Of a DNA stretch of 64,000 nucleotides, positions 18,189 through 26,324 are shown in pieces. The stretch lies in assembly GCF_001297125.1 (NCBI RefSeq), contig NZ_LHPC01000021.1:186001-250000 (forward strand), written 5' to 3'. Origin of the DNA: Pseudomonas sp. RIT-PI-q. GTDB taxonomy: Bacteria; Pseudomonadota; Gammaproteobacteria; Pseudomonadales; Pseudomonadaceae. A model generated the notes under the pieces. It saw only the letters and a list, made by a program, of their open reading frames with translations. It had not been told where the DNA came from and did not search any database. Every line of letters starts with the position of its first letter. Within the stretch, counting starts at the first letter, position 1. A program made the translations under genes and the position numbers.

Positions 18189-18332
18189 CAGAGAATCCTT
18201 TCCACGTTGATTGAGCGGTGCATTCTAGAAGCGCACCAGGCACTGGCCGCCAGCGCTTATTGAGAGCGTATCGCATCTTCTTGGCTGCGGCTGTTAATAT
18301 CCCCTCTTTTACTCAGCTTCAGGATCAGATTG

Positions 18333-18788
18333 ATGAAAGTCGCCATCCTTTCCGGCTCGGTGTACGGCACGGCTGAAGAAGTCGCTCGCCATGCCGCGAG
18401 CATTTTGAAAACCGCAGGTTTCGAAACCTTTCACAACCCGCGCGCGAGCCTCGCCGATATTCAGGCCTTTGGCCCCGAAGCTTTTCTGGCGGTGACGTCG
18501 ACCACGGGCATGGGTGAGTTGCCGGACAACCTGCAACCGTTGTATTTCGCGATTCGCGACCAGTTGCCGGCAACCTGGCGTGGTTTGCCGGGCGCGGTGA
18601 TCGGCCTGGGCGATGCGAGTTATGGCGACACGTTCTGCGGTGGCGGCGAGTTGATGCGCGAATTGTTCGGCGAACTGGGCATCCGCGAAGTGCTGCCAAT
18701 GTTGCGCCTGGATGCCAGTGAAAGCGTGACCCCGGAAACCGACGCCGAGCCTTGGCTGGCAGAGTTGGTCAGCGCTCTGCAGGGCTGA
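18333..18788 (+). CDS. Flavodoxin (MioC/YqcA-like)
   Basis: A 151-residue single-domain flavodoxin. The FMN phosphate loop is LSGSVYGTAEEVARHA (residues 6-21), the first ring loop is VTSTTGMGELPDN and the second is GLGDASYGDTFCGGG. It shuttles electrons at low potential; the partner is not shown by the neighbourhood. The ATG at 18333 has AGGA eight bases upstream. Its last 20 bases overlap the end of the convergent LysR gene. Confidence 0.9.
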   Translation: MKVAILSGSVYGTAEEVARHAASILKTAGFETFHNPRASLADIQAFGPEAFLAVTSTTGMGELPDNLQPLYFAIRDQLPATWRGLPGAVIGLGDASYGDTFCGGGELMRELFGELGIREVLPMLRLDASESVTPETDAEPWLAELVSALQG

Positions 18789-19665
18789 CCGGCTGCTCGC
18801 GCAACAGGGCGAGCCAGGCTTGCGCGGCTTTGGACAAGTACGCGCCCTGACGCCAGATGAAGGCGATGTCCCAACGTAGATAGCTCGGCGCATTCAAGGT
18901 CAGGCGCACCACGCCTGGCCGCACCAGTGCGCGAGCCACCACCCGTGGCAACAGCACGACGCCTTGCCCGGCGGCCACCAGCGCCGCAAGAAAATCCGCC
19001 TGGCCGCTGCGACCGCCTTCTTTGGGCGTAAATCCCATCTGCTGACAGGCTTGCAGCAAGCGGTCGTTGAGCACGAAGCTGCGTTGATAAAGCAAAAACG
19101 GCGTATCAGCCAATTCCTCCAGTCCAATCACCGTCTTCGTCGCCAGCGGATGATCGGTTGGCAGCAAGGCGTCCATCGGTTCGTCGCAGAATGGCTGGAA
19201 AGCGAATTGCGGGTCCTTGGTCAACAGGCTGCCACCCAGTTCCAGTTCACCGCTCAACACCGCCTGTTCGATGTTCAGGCTGCCACCCTCAAGCAATTGA
19301 ATGCTGATGTTCGGGTAGCGTCGCCGGTATTCGGCGAACAGCCCGGCAAACAGCGCATCGCTGCCCAGCAGTGGCAAGCCCAGGCGTAATTCGCCTCGGG
19401 CCAGTTGGCTCAAATCATCCAGCTCACTGAGCAGTTCGTTACGCAACCGCAGCATGCCTTCGGCGCGTTGCAGCACCACGCTGCCGGCGGCGGTCAGGCG
19501 CAGCTGCGACCCCAAGCGTTCGAGCAGTGGCGTGCCGAGGCTCTGTTCCAGTTGCGCGACCTGCTTGCTTACCGCCGATTGGCTGATGTGCAGGGTCTTG
19601 GCGGCTTGAGTAAAGCCACCTTGATGCATCACTTCGACAAAGCTGCGGAGCTGTTTGAATTCCAT
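18769..19665 (-). CDS. LysR-family regulator divergent from lrgAB
   Basis: A 298-residue LysR protein. The N-terminal HTH is LRSFVEVMHQGGFTQAAKTL then HISQSAVSKQVAQLEQSLG (residues 6-45), followed by a substrate-binding domain (GELRLGLPLLGSDALFAGL onward). It is divergent from an lrgA/lrgB pair, with a perfect 15-bp palindrome in between, and probably regulates it, as CidR-type LysR proteins do for cidAB. The inducer is unknown. It converges with, and overlaps by 20 bp, the flavodoxin gene. Confidence 0.9.
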   Translation of the reverse strand: MEFKQLRSFVEVMHQGGFTQAAKTLHISQSAVSKQVAQLEQSLGTPLLERLGSQLRLTAAGSVVLQRAEGMLRLRNELLSELDDLSQLARGELRLGLPLLGSDALFAGLFAEYRRRYPNISIQLLEGGSLNIEQAVLSGELELGGSLLTKDPQFAFQPFCDEPMDALLPTDHPLATKTVIGLEELADTPFLLYQRSFVLNDRLLQACQQMGFTPKEGGRSGQADFLAALVAAGQGVVLLPRVVARALVRPGVVRLTLNAPSYLRWDIAFIWRQGAYLSKAAQAWLALLREQPVSPAER

Positions 19666-19671
19666 GGCATG

Positions 19672-19686
19672 ATTCCATTATGGAAT
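19672..19686. promoter_or_regulatory. Candidate LysR operator
   Basis: ATTCCATTATGGAAT, a perfect palindrome (seven-base arms, one central base) six bases upstream of the LysR start and 75 bases before lrgA. Its size and position fit autoregulation and control of the divergent pair. Confidence 0.6.
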
Positions 19687-19760
19687 GGCTTTGAGTCTAA
19701 CAATTCGCTTCGGGGATAGCAGCCCGCTCCGTAAAATGAGCGCCTGTGAGGACCGAAATC

Positions 19761-20147
19761 ATGCATGCATCAACCCTGAAAAACCTGGCTCGCCTGTTCG
19801 CAGAACTGGCCGTACTGCTGGCCATCTACCTGCTCGGCTGCCAAATGGCCGCGTGGTTTTCCTGGCCGATTCCGGGGGGTGTGATTGGCATGGTCTTGTT
19901 ACTGCTGGCGTTTGCCCTTGGGCTGGTCAAGCCAGTCGCGTTGCAAACGGGCGCCGGCCTGTTGATGGCCGAGATGCTGTTGTTCTTCATCCCGGCGCTG
20001 ATGAGCTTGCTCGATTACGGCGCCCTGCTGCGCAGTGACGGCTGGCGGATTCTGCTGGTGATCGGCATCAGCACCTTGATGGTGATGCTGGTGACGGCCT
20101 TTACCGTGGAACTGGTGGTGCGGTTGAGGAGGTCCCATGAAGCTTGA
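19761..20147 (+). CDS. CidA/LrgA family membrane protein
   Basis: A 128-residue holin-like protein with four hydrophobic segments (LFAELAVLLAIYLLGCQMAA, GGVIGMVLLLLAFALG, LLFFIPALMSLLDY, ILLVIGISTLMVMLVTAF). The family motif PIPGGVIGMVLL is present. With LrgB it is linked to murein hydrolase control and to export of metabolites such as pyruvate or glycolate. GAGGA lies just upstream of the ATG 19761. It overlaps the next gene by 11 bp. Confidence 0.92.
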   Translation: MHASTLKNLARLFAELAVLLAIYLLGCQMAAWFSWPIPGGVIGMVLLLLAFALGLVKPVALQTGAGLLMAEMLLFFIPALMSLLDYGALLRSDGWRILLVIGISTLMVMLVTAFTVELVVRLRRSHEA

Positions 20148-20823
20148 ACTGATGCCGATGTTCTGGCTGGCCTTCACGCTGCTGGCCTACCTGTTCAGCC
20201 GCTGGATCTACCGGCGCACCGGACGCTATGTGCTGTCGCCGCTGATTCTGGTTCCGGCCCTGTTGTTGGCGCTCGCCGTGCCACTGCACACCGCGTATGC
20301 CGAATATTCGAGCAACACCCATTGGCTGATGCTGGTGCTGGGCCCGGTCACCGTCGCCTTCGCGGTGCCTATCTGGCAACAGCGGCGAATGTTGATGCGG
20401 CACTGGTCGGCGTTGTTGCTCGGGATGCTGGCGGGCAGTGCGGCGTCCATCGGCAGTTCGTTCGGACTGGCCAAGGTGTTGGCGCTGGACAGTTCGGTGA
20501 CGATGTCGCTGGTGCCACGTTCGATCACCACGCCCTTTGCCATGCCGCTGGCACACGACCTTGGCGGCGTGCCGGAACTCACGGCAGTGTTCGTGATGTT
20601 CACCGGCGTTTTCGGGGCGCTGCTCGGCGGCATCCTGCTCAAATGGTTGCCTTTACGCAGTGCCTTGGCTCGAGGTGCATTGTTTGGCGTCGGGGCGCAC
20701 GGCGCCGGGGTCAGTCGGGCCCATGAAGTGGGCGGTGAAGAAGGCTCGGTGGCAGGGCTGGTCATGGTTCTGACGGGGCTGCTGAATCTGTTCGCGGCGC
20801 CGTTGCTGGCGGCAATACTTTGA
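20137..20823 (+). CDS. LrgB family membrane protein
   Basis: A 228-residue inner-membrane protein with six or seven hydrophobic segments. Family motifs are LSPLILVPALLLAL, SVTMSLVPRSITTPFAMPLA and GALFGVGAHGAGVSRAHEVG. It works with the LrgA/CidA partner encoded just upstream, with which it overlaps by 11 bp and so is translationally coupled. No terminator was seen in the 130 bp after it. Confidence 0.93.
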   Translation: MKLELMPMFWLAFTLLAYLFSRWIYRRTGRYVLSPLILVPALLLALAVPLHTAYAEYSSNTHWLMLVLGPVTVAFAVPIWQQRRMLMRHWSALLLGMLAGSAASIGSSFGLAKVLALDSSVTMSLVPRSITTPFAMPLAHDLGGVPELTAVFVMFTGVFGALLGGILLKWLPLRSALARGALFGVGAHGAGVSRAHEVGGEEGSVAGLVMVLTGLLNLFAAPLLAAIL

Positions 20824-20954
20824 CACGGAGCCACACTCGACGGCGCACTGACTCGCTAGGCCATCAAGCTGGCTGCCAATGCAACTACACGAACCTTGGG
20901 GGGTGACTAGACTGATTCACGTGAGCAAAACAATAAGAACAGGAGTTCCTTGCC

Positions 20955-21737
20955 GTGAATGTAGCGCCCGTCCAATCCCCCAACACTGTCAAAGACCACG
21001 TCAGCGCCGCCGAGTGGCAAACCCGCGTCGATCTGGCTGCCTGCTACCGTCTGGTCGCCCTGCATGGCTGGGATGATCTGATCTTTACGCACATCTCTGC
21101 CAAGGTGCCAGGCACCGAAGACTTCCTGATCAACCCGTTCGGGCTGATGTTCCACGAAATCACCGCGTCGAGCCTGGTCAAGGTCGATCAGGCCGGTAAC
21201 AAGCTGATGGACAGCCCCTACGAGATCAACCCTGCCGGGTACACCATTCACAGCGCGGTGCATGAAGTGCGTCACGACGTGGTTTGCGTGCTGCACACGC
21301 ACACGGCTGCCGGCGTCGCGGTGTCGGCGCAGAAACAAGGCGTTTTGCCGATCAGCCAGCAATCACTGTTTGTCTTGTCGAGCCTGGCGTATCACGCCTA
21401 CGAAGGCGTGGCGCTGAACCACGAAGAAAAGGCGCGACTGCAAGCCGACCTCGGTGAAAACAATTTCCTGATGCTGCACAACCACGGCTTGCTGACCTGT
21501 GGCAGCACCATCGCCGATACGTTCCTGATGATGTTTACCTTCCAGCGCGCCTGCGATATCCAGGTGCTGGCGCAGAACGGCGGCGCCGAACTGATCGCCA
21601 TCGAACCGCAGATTCTGGCGGGCGCCAAGGCGATGATTGCCGGCGTCACCAAAAGCGCTCAAGGGATGGGCGGTGCACTGGCCTGGCCAGCGTTGCTGCG
21701 TAAACTCGATAAACAAGACGCGGGATATAAACTCTGA
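20955..21737 (+). CDS. Class II aldolase/adducin family protein
   Basis: A 260-residue protein with the AraD/FucA fold. Zinc-ligand motifs are VLHTHTAAG (residues 112-120) and MLHNHGLL further on; FTHISAKVPG and SSLVKVD also match. Many members in this long subgroup act on unknown metabolites rather than sugar phosphates. The start is GTG 20955, with AGGAG nine bases upstream. The stop overlaps the ATG of the next gene by one base (TGATG), so this and the hydrolase form a translationally coupled pair. Confidence 0.88.
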   Translation: MNVAPVQSPNTVKDHVSAAEWQTRVDLAACYRLVALHGWDDLIFTHISAKVPGTEDFLINPFGLMFHEITASSLVKVDQAGNKLMDSPYEINPAGYTIHSAVHEVRHDVVCVLHTHTAAGVAVSAQKQGVLPISQQSLFVLSSLAYHAYEGVALNHEEKARLQADLGENNFLMLHNHGLLTCGSTIADTFLMMFTFQRACDIQVLAQNGGAELIAIEPQILAGAKAMIAGVTKSAQGMGGALAWPALLRKLDKQDAGYKL

Positions 21738-22639
21738 TGCCTCTCGCCGAGATCCCTCTGTGTGTCTGGCGCAAACGCGGCCAGACGTTCGTCTTCCATG
21801 GCCAGACCATCCGTTACTGGACGGCGGGGCAGGGGGAGCCGCTGCTACTCATTCATGGCTTTCCAACCGCCAGTTGGGACTGGCATTACCTGTGGCAGCC
21901 GTTGACTCAGCGTTTTCGTGTGATTGCCTGCGACATGCTGGGCTTCGGCGACTCCGCCAAACCGGTGAACCACGAGTACAGCCTGCTGGGGCAGGCCGAT
22001 CTGCAACAGGCCTTGCTGGAACACTTGAAGGTCGAGCAGCCGGTGCATGTGCTCGCCCACGATTACGGTGACAGCGTCGCCCAGGAACTGCTGGCCCGGC
22101 ATTACGAAACGCGCATTGATATCGCCAGTTGCGTGTTCCTCAATGGCGGCCTGTTTCCCGAAACCCATCGCCCGATACTGATGCAAAAACTGCTGCTCAG
22201 CCCGTTGGGCTGGATGATTGGCCGCGCCTTTTCCCGGGACGGTCTGGTGAAGAGTTTTCGGCAGATATTCGGTCCGCAGAGTCGCCCCACCGAGAGCGAG
22301 ATGGACGATTTCTGGAGTCTGGTCGAGAGCAATCACGGGCCACGGATCATGCACAAGCTGATCACCTATATTCCTGAGCGACGTGCCCAGCGCGAGCGGT
22401 GGGTCAGCGCGATGCAGCGCGATGAAGTGCCGCTGCGGGTGATCGAGGGCGAGGTCGATCCGATATCCGGCGGGCACATGGTCCATCGTTATCAGGAGCT
22501 GATCCCGAATCCGGACACGGTCCTGTTGCCCGGCATTGGCCACTACCCGCAGACCGAGGCGCCGGGGCAGGTGCTCAAGCATTACCTGGAGTTTCGCGAC
22601 CGGCTGGTTGCAGCGCCACGCAAGGCCGCTTGTTCCTGA
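21737..22639 (+). CDS. Alpha/beta hydrolase with Asp nucleophile
   Basis: A 300-residue hydrolase of the epoxide hydrolase/haloalkane dehalogenase branch. The oxyanion loop is LLIHGFPTASWDW (residues 37-49). The nucleophile elbow is AHDYGDS with Asp109 rather than Ser. The acid is near EGEVDPISGG and the His is in LPGIGHYPQTEAP. An Asp nucleophile argues for C-halogen or epoxide chemistry rather than simple ester cleavage, although some relatives act on esters. It is coupled by a one-base overlap to the class II aldolase-like gene. Confidence 0.86.
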   Translation: MPLAEIPLCVWRKRGQTFVFHGQTIRYWTAGQGEPLLLIHGFPTASWDWHYLWQPLTQRFRVIACDMLGFGDSAKPVNHEYSLLGQADLQQALLEHLKVEQPVHVLAHDYGDSVAQELLARHYETRIDIASCVFLNGGLFPETHRPILMQKLLLSPLGWMIGRAFSRDGLVKSFRQIFGPQSRPTESEMDDFWSLVESNHGPRIMHKLITYIPERRAQRERWVSAMQRDEVPLRVIEGEVDPISGGHMVHRYQELIPNPDTVLLPGIGHYPQTEAPGQVLKHYLEFRDRLVAAPRKAACS

Positions 22640-22648
22640 GCCTGACCG

Positions 22649-22742
22649 GAAAGATCGCAGCCTCGTTGCACTCGACAGTTCCTACAGGGTGTACGCCATC
22701 CCAATGTAGGAGCTGTCGAGTGCAACGAGGCTGCGATCTTTT
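22649..22742. repeat. REPIN-like palindrome, family B1 variant
   Basis: Left arm AAAGATCGCAGCCTCGTTGC and right arm ending GAGGCTGCGATCTTTT. Compared with 2174-2264, both arms carry the matching change (CGTTGCACTCG / CGAGTGCAACG instead of CGTTTCACTCG / CGAGTGAAACG). Confidence 0.92.
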
Positions 22743-22878
22743 ACATTCACCCCGATTTCAAACTCATCATCCCTCTGCCTTATCGCACACCATTCAGCCC
22801 CACCCCTGTTCGTTGTGACCCGCATCGCCGTGCCTGACACTGGACTTCATTGTCCCCTGGCCTGCTGGAGTCCCCCCA

Positions 22879-23790
22879 ATGAATGAGTCTGTGCGCTTCG
22901 AAGATAAAGTCGTGATCATCACGGGGGCGGGTGGCGGCCTTGGCCGGGCGCATGCACTGCTGTTCGCCAAACAGGGCGCCAAAGTGCTGGTCAATGATCT
23001 CGGTGGCTCGGCTCAGGGCGAAGGCGCCAACGCTTCGGCGGCAGACCGTGTCGTGGCGGAAATTCGCGAGGCGGGCGGCATCGCCGAGGCCAACCACGAC
23101 TCCGTCACCGACGGCGACAAAATCGTCCAGAACGCCCTCGACGTTTTCGGCCGTGTCGACGTGGTGGTCAACAACGCCGGGATCCTGCGGGACAAGACCT
23201 TCCACAAAATGGAAGACGGCGACTGGGACCTGGTTTACCGCGTCCACGTCGAAGGTGCCTACAAAGTCACCCGCGCCGCCTGGCCGCACCTGCGCGAGCA
23301 AAACTACGGGCGCATCATCTTCACTGCGTCGACCTCGGGCATTTACGGCAACTTCGGCCAGTCCAACTACGGCATGGCCAAACTCGGCCTCTACGGCCTG
23401 ACCCGCACCCTCGCCATCGAAGGCCGCAAGAACAACATCCTGGTCAACGCCATCGCCCCCACCGGCGGCACCCGCATGACCGAAGGCCTGATCCCGCCGC
23501 AGGTGTTCGAACAACTCAAACCGGAACTGGTCAGCCCGCTGGTTGTGTACCTCGCGAGTGAGAACTGCCAGGAAACGTCCGGGCTGTTTGAAGTCGGAGG
23601 TGGCTGGATGGGCAAGGTGCGCTGGGAGCGCAGCCTGGGCGCCGGGTTTGATCCGCGGGTGGGCTTCTCGCCGGAAGATGTGGCGGCGCATTGGCAGCAG
23701 ATCTGCGATTTCGAAGGGGCGGCGCATCCGAAGGACAATATTGAAGCGCTGAAGGAAATGATGGGGAATTTGCAGAAGTATTCGCTCTAA
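22879..23790 (+). CDS. Short-chain dehydrogenase, hydroxyacyl-CoA dehydrogenase-like
   Basis: A 303-residue SDR similar to the dehydrogenase half of peroxisomal MFE-2. The cofactor site is ITGAGGGLGRAHALLF (residues 14-29), with VVNNAGILRD (97-106) and the catalytic Ser151 region plus Tyr164 and Lys168 (SNYGMAKLG). An extended C-terminus (PEDVAAHWQQICDFEGAAHP) is typical of that branch. It probably oxidises a 3-hydroxyacyl-CoA in a side pathway of fatty-acid use. It stands alone. Confidence 0.87.
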   Translation: MNESVRFEDKVVIITGAGGGLGRAHALLFAKQGAKVLVNDLGGSAQGEGANASAADRVVAEIREAGGIAEANHDSVTDGDKIVQNALDVFGRVDVVVNNAGILRDKTFHKMEDGDWDLVYRVHVEGAYKVTRAAWPHLREQNYGRIIFTASTSGIYGNFGQSNYGMAKLGLYGLTRTLAIEGRKNNILVNAIAPTGGTRMTEGLIPPQVFEQLKPELVSPLVVYLASENCQETSGLFEVGGGWMGKVRWERSLGAGFDPRVGFSPEDVAAHWQQICDFEGAAHPKDNIEALKEMMGNLQKYSL

Positions 23791-23867
23791 TTCCGCTGTC
23801 TCGGCAGGGCTGGTCCAAGCCCTGACATTCCCTCGGTTACTCCTCCCGCTGAAAAACCATCGCCCAT

Positions 23868-23895
23868 AAAAAAGGCCGCTGCAAACGCAGCGGCC
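23868..23895 (-). terminator. Terminator oriented to the minus strand, no known gene upstream
   Basis: Nine-bp perfect stem GGCCGCTGC / GCAGCGGCC with loop AAAC. The U tract would come from six A at 23868-23873, so it stops transcription running from higher to lower coordinates. No minus-strand gene lies between it and 24507. Confidence 0.7.
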
Positions 23896-24150
23896 AAAGT
23901 AAGACGATTGATCAGGAGCTATAAATCAACGTCAGTGAACACGGGGTGATGAGTCGAAAATATTCAATTCATCTGAAATCTGTCGCTGATGGAGCGGGCG
24001 GGTCACGCGCCATTGCGTTGTGCTTTCCGGCCGTTTGCCTTGAAAGCCCGGTAAGCATAAGCGCTTGCCGGCAAAGGAAAAACAGCGATTCCAGACATGC
24101 ACTGTTGCAGTCTGAGCAACAGTCCCGTCCTCGTGGGTGATCACCCTCTT

Positions 24151-24297
24151 TGTAGCAGCTGTCGAGCTTGCGAGGCTGCGTTCGGCTGCGCAGCAGTCGT
24201 GAAATCAGCCGCCTCGGTATTTCAGGAAAACCGTGCATGCCGGGTTTACGACTGCTGCGCAGCCGAACGCAGCCTCGCAAGCTCGACAGCTGCTACA
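24151..24297. repeat. Long inverted repeat, family C
   Basis: Left arm TGTAGCAGCTGTCGAGCTTG then CGAGGCTGCGTTCGGCTGCG; the right arm is the complement, ending CAGCTGCTACA. Each arm is about 55 bp, around a unique centre. Related copies are at 42520-42652 and 59799-59931. Confidence 0.9.
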
Positions 24298-24507
24298 GAG
24301 TCAAAGCTGCTACAGAGTCGGTTGCTACAAGCGCCGATGCGTCTGGCTGATAACCCGCCATCCAGCCCGTCCATACCTCGCGCAAAACGCCGCGCCATGC
24401 GGGCATTCATCCTTTAGAGGTACACCACGAATACCTCCTTGGTGCGCTTATCGCTCCCGGCATGCGGCAGTAGGGTGTGGCCTTCTGTCACTCACCGGGG
24501 AAGACGC

Positions 24508-26301
24508 ATGACAAAAACAACAATGCGCGCCATCTTCAAGCCGCAGGCGCTGGCCGCTGCGGTTGCCTTGGGTTGCTGTGCCCAGGCGCAGGCTGTTTCA
24601 TTCAATATCGGGGAAATCGAGGGGCAGTTCGATTCCTCGCTGTCTGTAGGCGCGAGCTGGGGCATGCGTGATGCCGACAAGTCCCTGGTAGGCACCGTCA
24701 ACGGTGGGACCGGCCAGTCTTCGACCGGTGACGATGGCCGCCTGAACTTCAAGAAAGGCGAAACCTTCTCGAAGATCTTCAAGGGTATTCACGACCTTGA
24801 ACTGAAGTATGGCGACACCGGTGTGTTCGTCCGTGGCAAATACTGGTACGACTTCGAACTCAAGGACGAGGATCGCGAGTTCAAGCAGATCAGTGACAAC
24901 GGCCGCAAGGAAGGCGCCAAGTCCTCCGGCGCGCAACTTCTCGATGCCTTCGTCTATCACAACTATTCCATCGCCGATCTGCCGGGCACCGTGCGTGCCG
25001 GTAAACAGGTGGTCAGCTGGGGTGAAAGTACGTTCATCGGCAACTCGATCAACAGCATCAACCCGATCGACGTTTCCGCGTTCCGCCGTCCCGGTGCCGA
25101 GATCAAGGAAGGCCTGATACCGGTGAACATGCTGTTCGCCTCCCAGGGCCTGACCGACCAGCTCTCTGTGGAAGGTTTCTATCAACTGGAGTGGGACCAG
25201 ACCGTTCTCGACAACTGCGGCACGTTCTTCGGTGTCGACGTGGCAGCGGACGGTTGCAACAAGAATTACACGGTAGCCAGCCCGGCGATCGCACCGTTGC
25301 AGCCGATCGCTGCGGCGTTTGGCCAGGGCTTCGAAGTCGGCAAGGAAGGCGTGATCGTTCCTCGTGGCGGCGACCGCGATGCCCGCGATTCCGGGCAATG
25401 GGGGACCGCGTTGCGCTGGCTCGGCGACGACACCGAGTACGGTCTGTATTTCATGAATTACCACAGCCGTTCCCCAACGGTCGGCACCGTCACCGCTGGC
25501 CTGAGTACGTTGGCGAGCATTCCGGGCATCGTCACCACCGCCAACCGCATTGCACCCGGCAGCGGAGCGGGCCTCGCCCAGAGTGTGATGCTCGGTCGTG
25601 GGCAGTATTACCTCGATTACCCGGAAGACATTCGCCTCTACGGCGCGAGCTTCTCCACCACCTTGCCTACAGGCACCGCGTGGACCGGCGAGATCAGCTA
25701 TCGCCCCAACGCTCCGGTACAAGTCAACACCAACGACCTGACGCTGGCCTTGCTCAACCCGATCGCGGGCGGTGCGGCCTCGCCGATCGCCACCACACCA
25801 GGCGCCGACAACAAAGGCTATCGCCGTAAGGAAGTCACGCAGGTCCAGAGCACCCTGACGCACTTCTTCGATCAGGTACTGGGTGCCCAACGGCTGACGC
25901 TGGTCGGTGAAGCGGCAGTGGTGCGCGTCGGTGGATTGGAGTCCCGGACCAAACTGCGTTACGGCCGCGACTCGGTCTATGGCCAATACGGTTTTGGTGG
26001 CGATACCGAAGGCTTCGTCACCTCGACGTCCTGGGGCTACCGCGCCCGGGCCATCCTCGATTACGCCAACGTGATCGGCGGGATCAACCTCAAACCCAAC
26101 CTGTCCTGGTCCCATGACGTCGCCGGCTATGGCCCCAACGGGCTGTTCAACGAAGGCGCCAAGGCGGTCAGCGTCGGCGTCGATGCCGACTACCGCAACA
26201 CCTATACCGCGAGCCTCAGTTACACCGACTTTTTCGGGGGTGACTACAACGTCCTGGAAGACCGCGACTTCCTGGCGCTGAGCTTCGGCGTGAACTTCTG
26301 A
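24508..26301 (+). CDS. DUF1302 family outer-membrane protein
   Basis: A 597-residue exported protein with an N-terminal signal peptide (ending about AQAQA before VSFNIGEIEG). The family DUF1302 spans nearly the full length, with alternating strands rich in aromatic and polar residues ending in FLALSFGVNF, a terminal Phe typical of outer-membrane barrels. The ATG at 24508 has GGGGAAG before it. It is followed 23 bp later by a DUF1329 gene; the two families travel together in Pseudomonas, often in hydrophobic-compound or steroid utilisation loci. A barrel for uptake is inference. Confidence 0.88.
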   Translation: MTKTTMRAIFKPQALAAAVALGCCAQAQAVSFNIGEIEGQFDSSLSVGASWGMRDADKSLVGTVNGGTGQSSTGDDGRLNFKKGETFSKIFKGIHDLELKYGDTGVFVRGKYWYDFELKDEDREFKQISDNGRKEGAKSSGAQLLDAFVYHNYSIADLPGTVRAGKQVVSWGESTFIGNSINSINPIDVSAFRRPGAEIKEGLIPVNMLFASQGLTDQLSVEGFYQLEWDQTVLDNCGTFFGVDVAADGCNKNYTVASPAIAPLQPIAAAFGQGFEVGKEGVIVPRGGDRDARDSGQWGTALRWLGDDTEYGLYFMNYHSRSPTVGTVTAGLSTLASIPGIVTTANRIAPGSGAGLAQSVMLGRGQYYLDYPEDIRLYGASFSTTLPTGTAWTGEISYRPNAPVQVNTNDLTLALLNPIAGGAASPIATTPGADNKGYRRKEVTQVQSTLTHFFDQVLGAQRLTLVGEAAVVRVGGLESRTKLRYGRDSVYGQYGFGGDTEGFVTSTSWGYRARAILDYANVIGGINLKPNLSWSHDVAGYGPNGLFNEGAKAVSVGVDADYRNTYTASLSYTDFFGGDYNVLEDRDFLALSFGVNF

Positions 26302-26324
26302 TCTGGCTGAGAAGGATGACTTTA

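Larger units (their letters stand above)
23791..24507. other. 717-bp region without a recognised gene
   Basis: It contains a terminator-like hairpin facing the minus strand (23868-23895), a long inverted repeat of family C (24151-24297) and two further stray copies of the arm end GCTGCTACAGAGTC (24285-24320). Short open frames at 23946-24140 (plus) and 23932-24144 (minus) show no family signature or ribosome site and are not called. The promoter of the DUF1302 gene should lie in 24330-24507. Confidence 0.6.

Noticed and set aside
23932..24144. Overlapping short frames on both strands in the gene-free region
   Set aside because: No ribosome site or recognisable motif on either strand; the minus-strand terminator nearby could equally end a non-coding RNA.
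24598..26115. Long open frame on the minus strand opposite the DUF1302 gene (505 codons)
   Set aside because: It is a mirror of high-GC codon use in the sense gene, has no family signature, and the plus-strand protein has a signal peptide and full family match.
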